Of a stretch of DNA of 64,000 nt, positions 10,990-18,778 are shown piece after piece. The translations under genes and the position numbers were made by a program. Source of the DNA: Atopobium sp. ICM42b (lineage in GTDB: Bacteria > Actinomycetota > Coriobacteriia > Coriobacteriales > Atopobiaceae). Each line of letters opens with the position of its first letter. Positions within the stretch are counted from its first letter, which is position 1. Below the pieces are notes generated by a model. That model made no database searches. It saw only the letters and a list, made by a program, of their open reading frames with translations, and was not told where the DNA came from. The stretch spans positions 117,205-181,204 of the forward strand of contig JDFH01000002.1 of assembly GCA_000564995.1 (NCBI GenBank). The letters run 5' to 3'.

Positions 10990-11002
10990 GTATCCTCCAC
11001 GT

Positions 11003-11034
11003 AAAAACGCCCCGCGCCAGACGGACACGGGGCG
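11003..11034 (-). terminator. Terminator of greA
   Basis: Minus-strand stem CGCCCCG/CGGGGCG followed by TTTTT, 22 nt after the greA stop and just upstream of lysS. Confidence 0.8.
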
Positions 11035-11055
11035 ACCAAAATCTTTTGTGCCAGT

Positions 11056-11535
11056 CTAGCGAGTAATAGAGGTAATGGTGTACTTCTTCACCTTGCCGTT
11101 TGGCGTGGTGAACTCAACCTCGTCGCCCTTCTTATGACCAATAAGAGCCTCGCCAGCTGGGGACTCGTTAGAGATCTTGTGCTCAAGGGAGTTAGTCTCA
11201 GTAGTACCAACAATTACATATTTAGTTGTCTTGCCTTTTGCATCAGCAAGCTCGACGGTTGTGCCGATTGCAACGGTGACGTTGCGCTTGCTGCCGCCCT
11301 CGACAACCTTTGCGACGGAGAGAATCTGGCGAATTTCGTTGATGCGGGACTCGTTGTGAGACTGCTCTTCTTTTGCAGCGTCATACTCGGAGTTCTCAGA
11401 AAGGTCACCAAAACCACGGGCCTCTTTGATGCGCTCAACAATCTCGTCGTGTTTCTCGCCCTCACGATAAGCCAGCTCATCGACAAGCTTCTGACGGCCT
11501 TCTGGGGTAAGTACAATCTCTTTAGTAGTGTCCAT
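11056..11535 (-). CDS. greA: Transcription elongation factor GreA
   Basis: 159 aa, the usual length. The N-terminal coiled-coil finger carries the conserved acidic tip (GDLSENSEYDAAKEEQ) that rescues backtracked RNA polymerase by stimulating transcript cleavage. The C-terminal FKBP-like domain ends VEFTTPNGKVKKYTITSI. Transcribed after tatA, with its own terminator before lysS. Confidence 0.97.
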   Translation of the reverse strand: MDTTKEIVLTPEGRQKLVDELAYREGEKHDEIVERIKEARGFGDLSENSEYDAAKEEQSHNESRINEIRQILSVAKVVEGGSKRNVTVAIGTTVELADAKGKTTKYVIVGTTETNSLEHKISNESPAGEALIGHKKGDEVEFTTPNGKVKKYTITSITR

Positions 11536-11585
11536 CGTGTTCTTTCTGTTGATGGGTCAAGTAGGTCTATACGTGTGAGATGGGG

Positions 11586-11795
11586 TTACTCAGCCTTTTT
11601 GGACTCTTCGTCCTCAACGAGCTCAGCCTCTGGCTCCTTGGCTTCTTCCTTGGTCTCAGACTCCATGCCCTCACGAACGCTCTTGACGGTCTCGCCGACA
11701 GCCTTGCCGAGCTTTGGAAGGTTCTTAGGTCCAAAGAGAACCATGACGATAACAACAATAATCAGAAGCTCAGGAATACCAAGTCCTAAAATCAT
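11586..11795 (-). CDS. tatA: Sec-independent translocase protein TatA/E
   Basis: 69 aa starting MILGLGIPELLIIVVIVMVLFGPKNLPKLG. That gives one N-terminal membrane helix, the FGPKNLPKLG hinge, an amphipathic helix and an acidic, charged tail. A longer reading back to 11882 adds unrelated residues, and GGGGG sits just upstream of the chosen ATG. It forms the pore of the twin-arginine export system. At least two Tat-type lipoprotein precursors are encoded in this window (at 29.3 and 52.4 kb). No tatC is nearby. Confidence 0.92.
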   Translation of the reverse strand: MILGLGIPELLIIVVIVMVLFGPKNLPKLGKAVGETVKSVREGMESETKEEAKEPEAELVEDEESKKAE

Positions 11796-11891
11796 ATAAA
11801 CCCCCAGAAAATCTTTTCCTGTAAAAGCGTTCAGAAAAAACGCCGTATCGGCTAGTATAACCGAGGGAAACCTTACTAACAAGGAATTAAC

Positions 11892-12722
11892 ATGGTCTTA
11901 CATGATTTTTGGACATTTTTTATCTGGTCGACCGTAGCGGGGCTTGCCGTTATTGGCATTTACCAGCTATTTCTGTTAATTCTACGCGCTCGAGGCGTTT
12001 TTGTGACTCGTACCAAATTTGGCCTCACGATGATCTTTGACTCCGAGGACGCCGACGGTACGCCCATTAGGCTGCTCAACGTTAATGGCACCTTCCAGTC
12101 CGTGAGCTACATTGCACCTGAGCTGCGCTTTGAGCCCTGCGTCCACTATCACCGCATGATGGCGAAGGTTATCCAGCAGGTGGCACCAGAGGGTCACGTT
12201 GTAGTTATGGGAGGCGGAGGTTTCTCGCTGCCAAAGTACCTGGCTACGCACATGAGCGGCGCTACCATTGAGGCGATTGAGATTGATCCAAAGATTGTTT
12301 CGCTTGCGCGCGAGCATTTCTTTTTGGACGAAGCTCAAGCTGCGGCTTCAAGTGAACTGTGTATTGTCGAGGACGACGCATGGAAGGTTCTGCAGAATGC
12401 AGAAGCCGGCAGTATTGCCGTGCTGGTAAACGAGGTGTTTGCTGGTCGGAAGTCGCTTGGACCCCTGGGAACAGCGGCTGGCGCGCAAGTGGTTAAGGAA
12501 AAGCTTGCGTCTGGCGGAGTTTATCTGGCCGATGTTCGCTGTCCGCTGGAAGGCCGCGGATCTGCGCTACTTCCCCAGGTTGCGGACGTGTTCGCACACG
12601 AATTTGCGCATGTCGCGTATGTGCCCGAGTGGCCCGATACTCCTAAAACCCCAGGTAACAATCTCTTAATTGCAACCGATGCGAACATTGCGCTGCCCGA
12701 AGGCGCTGTTGTAGTGAAATAG
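11892..12722 (+). CDS. Spermidine-synthase-like methyltransferase-fold protein with N-terminal membrane helix
   Basis: 276 aa. Residues ~8-32 form a transmembrane segment. The rest is a Rossmann-type spermidine synthase fold with the nucleotide loop VVVMGGGGFSLPKYL and the acidic residues IEIDPKIVSLAREHF, then EDDAW. Actinobacteria often carry such spermidine-synthase-like proteins without evidence of polyamine production. It is monocistronic and divergent from tatA, and starts 97 nt upstream of it. True substrate unknown. Confidence 0.75.
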   Translation: MVLHDFWTFFIWSTVAGLAVIGIYQLFLLILRARGVFVTRTKFGLTMIFDSEDADGTPIRLLNVNGTFQSVSYIAPELRFEPCVHYHRMMAKVIQQVAPEGHVVVMGGGGFSLPKYLATHMSGATIEAIEIDPKIVSLAREHFFLDEAQAAASSELCIVEDDAWKVLQNAEAGSIAVLVNEVFAGRKSLGPLGTAAGAQVVKEKLASGGVYLADVRCPLEGRGSALLPQVADVFAHEFAHVAYVPEWPDTPKTPGNNLLIATDANIALPEGAVVVK

Positions 12723-12790
12723 CATCACTTTGAGGGCTGACCGCTCTCCAGTTGACCGAGCAACTTCCAATCACCCGAGGAAATCGCATA

Positions 12791-12816
12791 TTCCGCCTTG
12801 TTTATGCGGAGTTTTG
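12791..12816 (+). terminator. Possible terminator of the spermidine-synthase-like gene
   Basis: A short hairpin TCCGC...GCGGA followed by GTTTTG lies about 70 nt after the stop. It is weak. Confidence 0.4.
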
Positions 12817-12856
12817 TATCAAAATTTCAACCCACAAAATCTGACCCCCTCTTTTG

Positions 12857-13035
12857 GGTAAAAAATCCGTTTAGTTGGAAGTCAAATCACGATTGTGGAA
12901 ATTCTTGACTTGCGTTTGCGCAGGTGGCAAAAAGTGTCCAGATTTCACTATTTTTGTCCAACGAAAAACCGCAGGTAAATGGTGTGCATAAAAATCAACC
13001 GCCGCTGCATATTCCAACTAAACGCATTTTTTACC
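12857..13035. repeat. Intergenic repeat, family 1, 179-bp form (copy A)
   Basis: The ends are inverted copies of a 22-23-nt motif containing TAAAAAATCCGTTTAGTTGG at the left and TCCAACTAAACGCATTTTTT at the right. The element is exactly 179 bp, the same as copy B at 23550. The interiors of A and B are barely alike by eye. No ORF with a convincing ribosome site lies inside. The rest of the 737-bp gap (12723-13459) holds no recognisable gene and presumably contains the promoter for the malolactic genes. Confidence 0.8.
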
Positions 13036-13459
13036 ACTTGCACCTCGAGCGCTCAACAAAACCGCAGTTGGCGTTAATTCTGTCTTACTTTTCTCCGTTA
13101 AAACGATCCTCACAAAAGAATTTGAAAGTACGGCCTTGGGATTTGAAAACGTCGCCTTGTCGGATTAGCAAAATTTATATATGCACAGGTGAACATATAT
13201 GTTCTACAAGAAAATTTTTTCTAAAAAGAAGGAAATTTCTTCTAATTCTCGTAAATACATAACAGGATATGGGTATTGTTATCACAAATAGAGCAGAACA
13301 CAATCCACACGAATTGCTCTCGAGCTTATTTCATAGCTGCTGTTTTGCTACAGGAATATGTGCTTCCTATGCCTCGAGTCCTCAAGTGTTAAGCACTTCC
13401 ACGCCAACCTCTGTGCTGTGTTTCAACTCTAAAGTAAATCGATGCACTAAGGAGGCATC

Positions 13460-15100
13460 ATGAAGACAGGTTTTGAACTACTGAATGATCCGTTTTTGAA
13501 CAAGGGAACCGCTTTTACGCAGGAGGAGCGCCAAAAATATGGCCTGGTAGGCCTTCTTCCTCCTAACATCCAGACCATTGAGGAGCAGGCAGAGCAGGCA
13601 TACGTACTCTTCCAGCAGTACCCTGACCTCGAAACTAAGCGTCACTACCTGATGAGGCTTTTCTCCGAGAACCGCACGTTGTTCTATAACCTGTTCTCAA
13701 AGCATGTCGAAGAGTTCATGCCTATCGTCTACGATCCAACCATCGCGCCTGACATTGAGCAGTACTCCCAGCGCTACGTTGACTCGCAGTACGCATGCTT
13801 CCTATCCGCCGATCGTCCTGAGGACCTTGAGACCTCACTGAAGAACGCAGCCGCAGGTAGAGACATTGACCTGATTGTTGTTACCGACGCAGAAGCCATT
13901 TTGGGCATCGGCGACTGGGGCACTAACGGCGTTGAGATTTCCGTCGGTAAGCTCATGGTCTACACCGCTGCAGCTGGCGTTGATCCAAACCGCATCATGC
14001 CTGTTGTTATCGACGCCGGTACCAACCGCCAGGAGTTGCTCGATGACCCACTGTACCTGGGCGAGCGCCACAAGCGTGTCGACGAGGACCACTACAACGC
14101 CTTCATTGACAACTTTGTATCCACCGTCGAGAAGCTCTTCCCTAACCTCTACCTGCACTTCGAGGACTTCGGCCGCTCGCATGCCGCCGCAATCCTGGAC
14201 CGCTACAAGAACACCTACCCCGTCTTCAACGACGACGTTGAGGGCACTGGCATTGTCACCCTCGCAGGCATCCTCGGTGGCCTCAACATTTCTGGCGAGA
14301 AACTCGTCGACCAGGTATACCTCTGCTTTGGTGCAGGAACTGCTGGTTGCGGCATTGCTGAGCGTGTACTGCAGGAGTTTGTTGACCAGGGAATGGATCG
14401 CGAGGAGGCTCGCAAGCGCTTCTACCTGGTAGATCGCCAGGGCCTGCTCTTTGACGACATGGACAACCTCACTCCACAGCAAAAGCCTTTTGCGCGCAAG
14501 CGTTCTGAGTTCGCAAACGCTGATGAGCTCACTAACCTGGCAGCGGTTGTAAAAACAGTCCACCCAACAATCATGGTTGGTACCTCTACCGTTCACGGTG
14601 CCTTCACCGAGGAGATTATCCGCGAAATGGCAGCTCATTGTAAGCGTCCAATGGTCTTCCCTCTGTCCAACCCAACTAAGCTTGCGGAGGCAACCGCCCA
14701 GGACCTGCTTACCTGGACTGATGGTCGTGCACTTGTGGCCTGCGGCGTTCCATCCGATGACGTGGAGCTGAACGGCGTAACCTACCAGATTGGTCAGGCT
14801 AACAACGCTCTGATCTACCCAGGTCTTGGTCTAGGCACTCTCGCATCAAAGGCTCGCCTGCTCACGGACCAGATGATTTCCCTCGCAGCTCACTCGCTTG
14901 GCGGAATCGTCGACACCACAAAGCCTGGAGCTGCAATTCTTCCTCCAGTCTCCAAGATTACCGAGTTCTCCGAGCGTATTGCTGTTGGCGTTGCAGAGGA
15001 GGCAATTAGGCAGGGTCTGAACCGCGAGCCAATTGCCGATGCAAAAGAGGCAGTTGACGCCCTTAAGTGGTTCCCTGTCTACAAGGAGTTAGAGGCATAG
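13460..15100 (+). CDS. mleS: Malolactic enzyme (NAD-dependent malic enzyme family)
   Basis: 546 aa, matching lactic-acid-bacterial MleS rather than shorter malic enzymes. It decarboxylates L-malate to L-lactate with NAD and Mn. Visible features are the malic N-terminal Tyr/Asp region ([16 protein letters not shown]), the metal-binding [16 protein letters not shown] and [15 protein letters not shown], and the dinucleotide-binding [12 protein letters not shown]. The start has AAGGAGG 6 nt upstream. It is followed after 1 nt by an AEC-family carrier, so together they form a malate uptake and decarboxylation operon that conserves energy and raises pH. No mleR regulator is adjacent. Confidence 0.9.
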   Translation: MKTGFELLNDPFLNKGTAFTQEERQKYGLVGLLPPNIQTIEEQAEQAYVLFQQYPDLETKRHYLMRLFSENRTLFYNLFSKHVEEFMPIVYDPTIAPDIEQYSQRYVDSQYACFLSADRPEDLETSLKNAAAGRDIDLIVVTDAEAILGIGDWGTNGVEISVGKLMVYTAAAGVDPNRIMPVVIDAGTNRQELLDDPLYLGERHKRVDEDHYNAFIDNFVSTVEKLFPNLYLHFEDFGRSHAAAILDRYKNTYPVFNDDVEGTGIVTLAGILGGLNISGEKLVDQVYLCFGAGTAGCGIAERVLQEFVDQGMDREEARKRFYLVDRQGLLFDDMDNLTPQQKPFARKRSEFANADELTNLAAVVKTVHPTIMVGTSTVHGAFTEEIIREMAAHCKRPMVFPLSNPTKLAEATAQDLLTWTDGRALVACGVPSDDVELNGVTYQIGQANNALIYPGLGLGTLASKARLLTDQMISLAAHSLGGIVDTTKPGAAILPPVSKITEFSERIAVGVAEEAIRQGLNREPIADAKEAVDALKWFPVYKELEA

Positions 15101-15101
15101 T

Positions 15102-16076
15102 ATGTCTGTCTTTTTGACATCATTACAGAATGTGCTGCCTATCATTTTGATTATTGTGCTTGGCTATATTCTTAGGAAGATTAACTGGCTCAATGAAACA
15201 TTTGCTGGTCAGGCGTCAAAGCTCATCATGAATGTGGCACTTCCTGCATCAATTTTTGTAGCGGTCCTAAAAAACTTGTCCCTCAACCAGCTACTCCAGC
15301 TTGGTCCATCAGTGCTCATTGCTGCTGTTAGTTTTGCTTTGTCATATGTTGCAGGATTTTTGGTTATCAACGTTTTCCGCGTCCAGCCAGGTCGCCGAGG
15401 CTTGATGCTCAATACCTTTGCAAATGCCAACACCATCTTCATTGGTATGCCACTGAATCTTGCGCTTTTTGGCGAGCACGCTGTGCCGTACTTTTTGGTG
15501 TACTACATCATGAACACCATTTCTACCTGGGCAATTGGAATCTTCTTCATTTACGGTGATCCACTGCCAACAGAAAATGACGGCGAGAAAAACAGTGCAG
15601 TGGAGCACAAATTTAACATCAGCAAATTGTTGCCACCACCATTGATTGGTTTCTTGGTTGCCCTCGTTTTTCTCGTGTTCAGCATTCCTGTTCCAGCAGT
15701 TCTAAACACTGGCCTCACCTATTTAGGCAATCTGGTAACGCCACTTTCGCTGATTTACATTGGCATTATTTTGCAGGAGACAGGACTTTCAAGCATTCGA
15801 ATTGATCGTGACACAGCAGTCACGCTCATTGGTAAATTTGTCATTGCCCCACTTATTATGGTCGGCGTAATTACAGCATTTACCGGCGTATTTGGTGCAC
15901 AGAACGTTCTTGAAACGAGGACGTTTATCATCCAAGCTGCAGTTCCAGCACTGACCGTCCTGCCAATTTTGGCAAACGAAGGTAAGGCTGACGTCAAATT
16001 TGCAACTAACGTTGTTGCAACTTCAACAGTGCTTTTTGCGATTGTCATCCCTATCGTAATGACTATCATCGGCTAA
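15102..16076 (+). CDS. mleP: Malate permease, auxin efflux carrier (AEC) family
   Basis: 324 aa with about ten hydrophobic segments in the two-fold AEC layout, beginning VLPIILIIVLGYILRKINWL. AEC carriers next to malolactic enzymes import malate or exchange it for lactate. It is translationally linked to mleS (1-nt gap) and ends before a strong terminator. The substrate assignment comes from context. Confidence 0.82.
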   Translation: MSVFLTSLQNVLPIILIIVLGYILRKINWLNETFAGQASKLIMNVALPASIFVAVLKNLSLNQLLQLGPSVLIAAVSFALSYVAGFLVINVFRVQPGRRGLMLNTFANANTIFIGMPLNLALFGEHAVPYFLVYYIMNTISTWAIGIFFIYGDPLPTENDGEKNSAVEHKFNISKLLPPPLIGFLVALVFLVFSIPVPAVLNTGLTYLGNLVTPLSLIYIGIILQETGLSSIRIDRDTAVTLIGKFVIAPLIMVGVITAFTGVFGAQNVLETRTFIIQAAVPALTVLPILANEGKADVKFATNVVATSTVLFAIVIPIVMTIIG

Positions 16077-16109
16077 CTGGCGCTGTAAACAGCACTTTTA
16101 CGCACAACA

Positions 16110-16144
16110 AAGCCTCTTCTCAATGGCGAGAAGAGGCTTTTTTC
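16110..16144 (+). terminator. Terminator of the mleS-mleP operon
   Basis: A 12-bp perfect stem AAGCCTCTTCTC/GAGAAGAGGCTT with a 6-nt loop, then TTTTTTC. The right side contains the 9-mer TGGCGAGAA (see findings). Confidence 0.92.
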
Positions 16145-16198
16145 TTGTGAGTTTTGATGCAGCGCGCTACCCCGGCGGCAAATTGGTGCAACGGCACC

Positions 16199-17185
16199 TT
16201 AGTCCAGCAGCACGCCTTCAACTGCAGAGGCAGAGCCGTCGAGGACGTTGCACTTTTGGATCTGGTGAACAAACCAAGTACGGAATGCCTTTTGGTCGAC
16301 GCCCACACAGACGGTTGCGTTGGGTTTCTCGCCAAGATATCCGGCCAGGTCAACAACGGTGCAACCACTTGTCAGAGCACCGGCGCACTCGACATCCACA
16401 AACACATCCTTGGTCTCAAACATCTGGGGCGCCAGCAGGTAGGCCACGGCCGTTGGGTCGTACATGCTGAAGCCCTCCTCCTGGTAATGAACGCGGTAGT
16501 TGAGCAGCAGCTTGACCAGCATGTCGCCGCTCTTGCCTGAGTTCTGGATGTTCTCGATGTCCTCGGGCATAACACGAGCAGCGTCACCCACCTCAAGGCC
16601 AACCATGGCCACGTGAACGCCAGATGCGAAGACAATTTTTGCTGCCTCGGGATCAACGCCCACGTTAAACTCGGACATGACGCCAAGATTTCCGCGGGTC
16701 AGAGCGCCGCCCATCATAACAATGCGCTCGATATGCTCTTTGACCTGTGGATATGCTTTCAGCAACAGTGCGATGTTAGTCAGAGGACCAAGCGTCACCA
16801 GCGTGGTTTTCTCGCCAGCGGAAGCGCCTTCCATAATGACGCGACGCTGTGCCTCAAGTGCGGTTTCTTCAAGAAGACAGTCCGGCTGAATGCCGTCGAA
16901 CTCGTAGCCCCTCATGCCAGACGCACCGTGGACGTCGCTTGCGTCCATAGGCTTTCTGAGCAGCGGCTCGGCAGCACCGCGCGCAACAGGCACGTGCTGG
17001 TTCCAGAATTTGAGCAGCTTGAGGGTATTGTTGGTGACGTTCTCGATGCCAACATTTCCGCTGACAGTAGTAATAAGCTTGATATCCAGCGCCTTTGCGG
17101 CCAGGGCAAAACCCAGGGCGATAGCGTCGTCGATGCCTGGATCTGTGTCGATGATGACGCGCGTCTTAGTTGAAAGCGTTGTCAT
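16199..17185 (-). CDS. Inosine/uridine-preferring nucleoside hydrolase
   Basis: 328 aa. The N-terminal calcium-binding signature DTDPGIDDAIAL is exact for the IunH family, and the later MMGGAL and EFNVGVDPEAA segments also fit. It cleaves ribonucleosides to ribose plus base. I start at ATG 17185, which has AAGGAG 4 nt upstream; the reading back to 17239 has no such site. Ribokinase lies 70 nt upstream on the same strand, so the pair would release ribose and phosphorylate it for the pentose phosphate or phosphoketolase route. Confidence 0.93.
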   Translation of the reverse strand: MTTLSTKTRVIIDTDPGIDDAIALGFALAAKALDIKLITTVSGNVGIENVTNNTLKLLKFWNQHVPVARGAAEPLLRKPMDASDVHGASGMRGYEFDGIQPDCLLEETALEAQRRVIMEGASAGEKTTLVTLGPLTNIALLLKAYPQVKEHIERIVMMGGALTRGNLGVMSEFNVGVDPEAAKIVFASGVHVAMVGLEVGDAARVMPEDIENIQNSGKSGDMLVKLLLNYRVHYQEEGFSMYDPTAVAYLLAPQMFETKDVFVDVECAGALTSGCTVVDLAGYLGEKPNATVCVGVDQKAFRTWFVHQIQKCNVLDGSASAVEGVLLD

Positions 17186-17255
17186 AAGTCTCCTTTGTAC
17201 GTTTGAGCTGCGTGTGGACTGCGAGTTATGAAACAACAATCACGGTAATTTTAAC

Positions 17256-18176
17256 CTAAAACTCAACTACCTGCTGATACGTTGGAATTGATTGCTGAGC
17301 GCCAACCTTTGTAGTAGCGAGCGCCGCGGCCTTCGCAGCCACGTCGAGCGCCTGCTTGATATCGTGGCCCTCCAGCTGCCCCGATGCCTGGAAGGCGGCG
17401 AGCGTGCCCATGAATGTGTCACCCGCGCAGGTAGTGTCCACAGTGTCCACGCGATAGCATTCCTGCTGGTAGATGCCGTGTGTGTCGGCGGCAATCGAAC
17501 CCTTAGACCCCAGCGTTAACACCGCAGTAGCCACGCCGCTTTCAAGCACCTTCTGTACTGCGGCCTCGGGATCTGCCAGCGGGCTAATCTTGCCCTCGCC
17601 AAACAGGTCCGCAAACTCAATCTCGTTCAGGCAGAGCAAGTCCACGCTGGCGAGAAGACCGGTGGTCATAGTTGCCGCTGGCGATGGGTTCACCATCGTA
17701 TAGAGCCCCAGCTCATGCGCGTACCTGATAAGCTCAAACGTGGTCGACAACTCGCACTCGAACTGCGTCAAGAACACATCTCCTGGCTTTGCAATGCAAT
17801 CGAGCACCGCTTTTACGTCGTTAGCTGTACGTGCATGATTAGCGCCGTGGTCCAAAATGATACGGTTATCGCCGCCAACGCGCACGATCACAGCAACACC
17901 AGTGGAGACTCCAGACAGCTCATTTACCTGCTCTGCATTGACTCCGTAGCCAATAAGCGACTGCTTGAGGTCCTGTCCGAACGAGTCAGCGCCAACCGCG
18001 CCAATCATGTGAACGTCCGCGCCCATTTGAGCTGCGGCGACTGCTTGATTGGCACCCTTTCCACCTGGGCTGGTGACAAGATTTTTGCCGCCGATGGTCT
18101 CACCCTGCTGAGGCATCTTATCTGCCTCGATGGATATATCCATGTTCAGGCTTCCAAATACAATCACTTTGCCCAT
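17256..18176 (-). CDS. rbsK: Ribokinase
   Basis: 306 aa PfkB-family sugar kinase. The N-terminal FGSLNMDISIEADKMPQQGET and the SPGGKGANQAVAAA motif are typical of ribokinase. The C-terminal anion-hole/catalytic motif reads DTTCAGDTFMG, with Cys where Gly is usual but the catalytic Asp kept. AAGGGA precedes the ATG. It leads the rbsK-nucleoside hydrolase pair. Confidence 0.93.
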   Translation of the reverse strand: MGKVIVFGSLNMDISIEADKMPQQGETIGGKNLVTSPGGKGANQAVAAAQMGADVHMIGAVGADSFGQDLKQSLIGYGVNAEQVNELSGVSTGVAVIVRVGGDNRIILDHGANHARTANDVKAVLDCIAKPGDVFLTQFECELSTTFELIRYAHELGLYTMVNPSPAATMTTGLLASVDLLCLNEIEFADLFGEGKISPLADPEAAVQKVLESGVATAVLTLGSKGSIAADTHGIYQQECYRVDTVDTTCAGDTFMGTLAAFQASGQLEGHDIKQALDVAAKAAALATTKVGAQQSIPTYQQVVEF

Positions 18177-18462
18177 GTGAGGTCCCTTCTTTGCAAGAGT
18201 ACCGCGCTCGGCGTTGCTGCTCGACGTTGCTGGTCAACAGTTCGGTTCGGCACTCACCGCGATGTGCAACAGTCTTCTCGACGTTGCAGCCCAACGTTCT
18301 TCTCGACAGTATGTATTAAATAAATGTCCTGTTTATAGGGTATATAGTAATTACTTGACCAATCTCGTCAACCCAACTACTCTTAGAGTGCTTGAGGACG
18401 GACATTCATTTTTTAAGTGACGTTGCTCTTGCAAAACACCTAATTTTAAGGAGGTGCTTTAT

Positions 18463-18558
18463 ATGCCTGGTCGAAGTAGCGGCTTACGTATGACAGCCGA
18501 CGATGATTCTGTTCATGTGCGTATGGGATATAAAGAAACCTCTCATAAAAAGTTTTAG
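18463..18558 (+). CDS. 31-codon small ORF upstream of mgtA, candidate leader peptide
   Basis: An ideal Shine-Dalgarno (AAGGAGGTG) stands 7 nt before ATG, and the ORF runs MPGRSSGLRMTADDDSVHVR and on to TAG at 18558. It is the only well-signalled ORF in the 602-bp gap between rbsK and mgtA. The peptide is polar, with an acidic ADDD patch in the middle. In enterobacteria a short acidic/proline peptide (MgtL) senses Mg2+ ahead of mgtA; this peptide is not homologous by eye, so a leader role is inference. It could instead be an independent small protein. Confidence 0.5.
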   Translation: MPGRSSGLRMTADDDSVHVRMGYKETSHKKF

Positions 18559-18778
18559 ATTTGATTTCAACTGAATTGAAACTAAAAGAGCTCTTATAAG
18601 CTTATACATTTACAGATTTACCTGCTCGTTTGTAACTATTTCGATTCTGTAGATATATGAACCTATGCCCCGGTTTCAGACCATTTGGTTTCAAATCTCG
18701 CACATAACAGAACGCTTTCAGCTTGCGTCATACACCAACCAATTAGTCATTCGTCCCCACTAATCATCGGAGGTGCAC

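Noticed and set aside
9622-11004. 460-codon plus-strand ORF opposite lysS
   Set aside because: Antisense shadow; lysS has all class II synthetase motifs and a good start.
12924-13262. 112-codon ORF across repeat copy A
   Set aside because: No ribosome site, low-complexity sequence, and it runs through the repeat's right end.
18560-18778. M-box (ykoK) riboswitch upstream of mgtA
   Set aside because: I could not find the conserved M-box core by eye; a covariance-model search would settle it.
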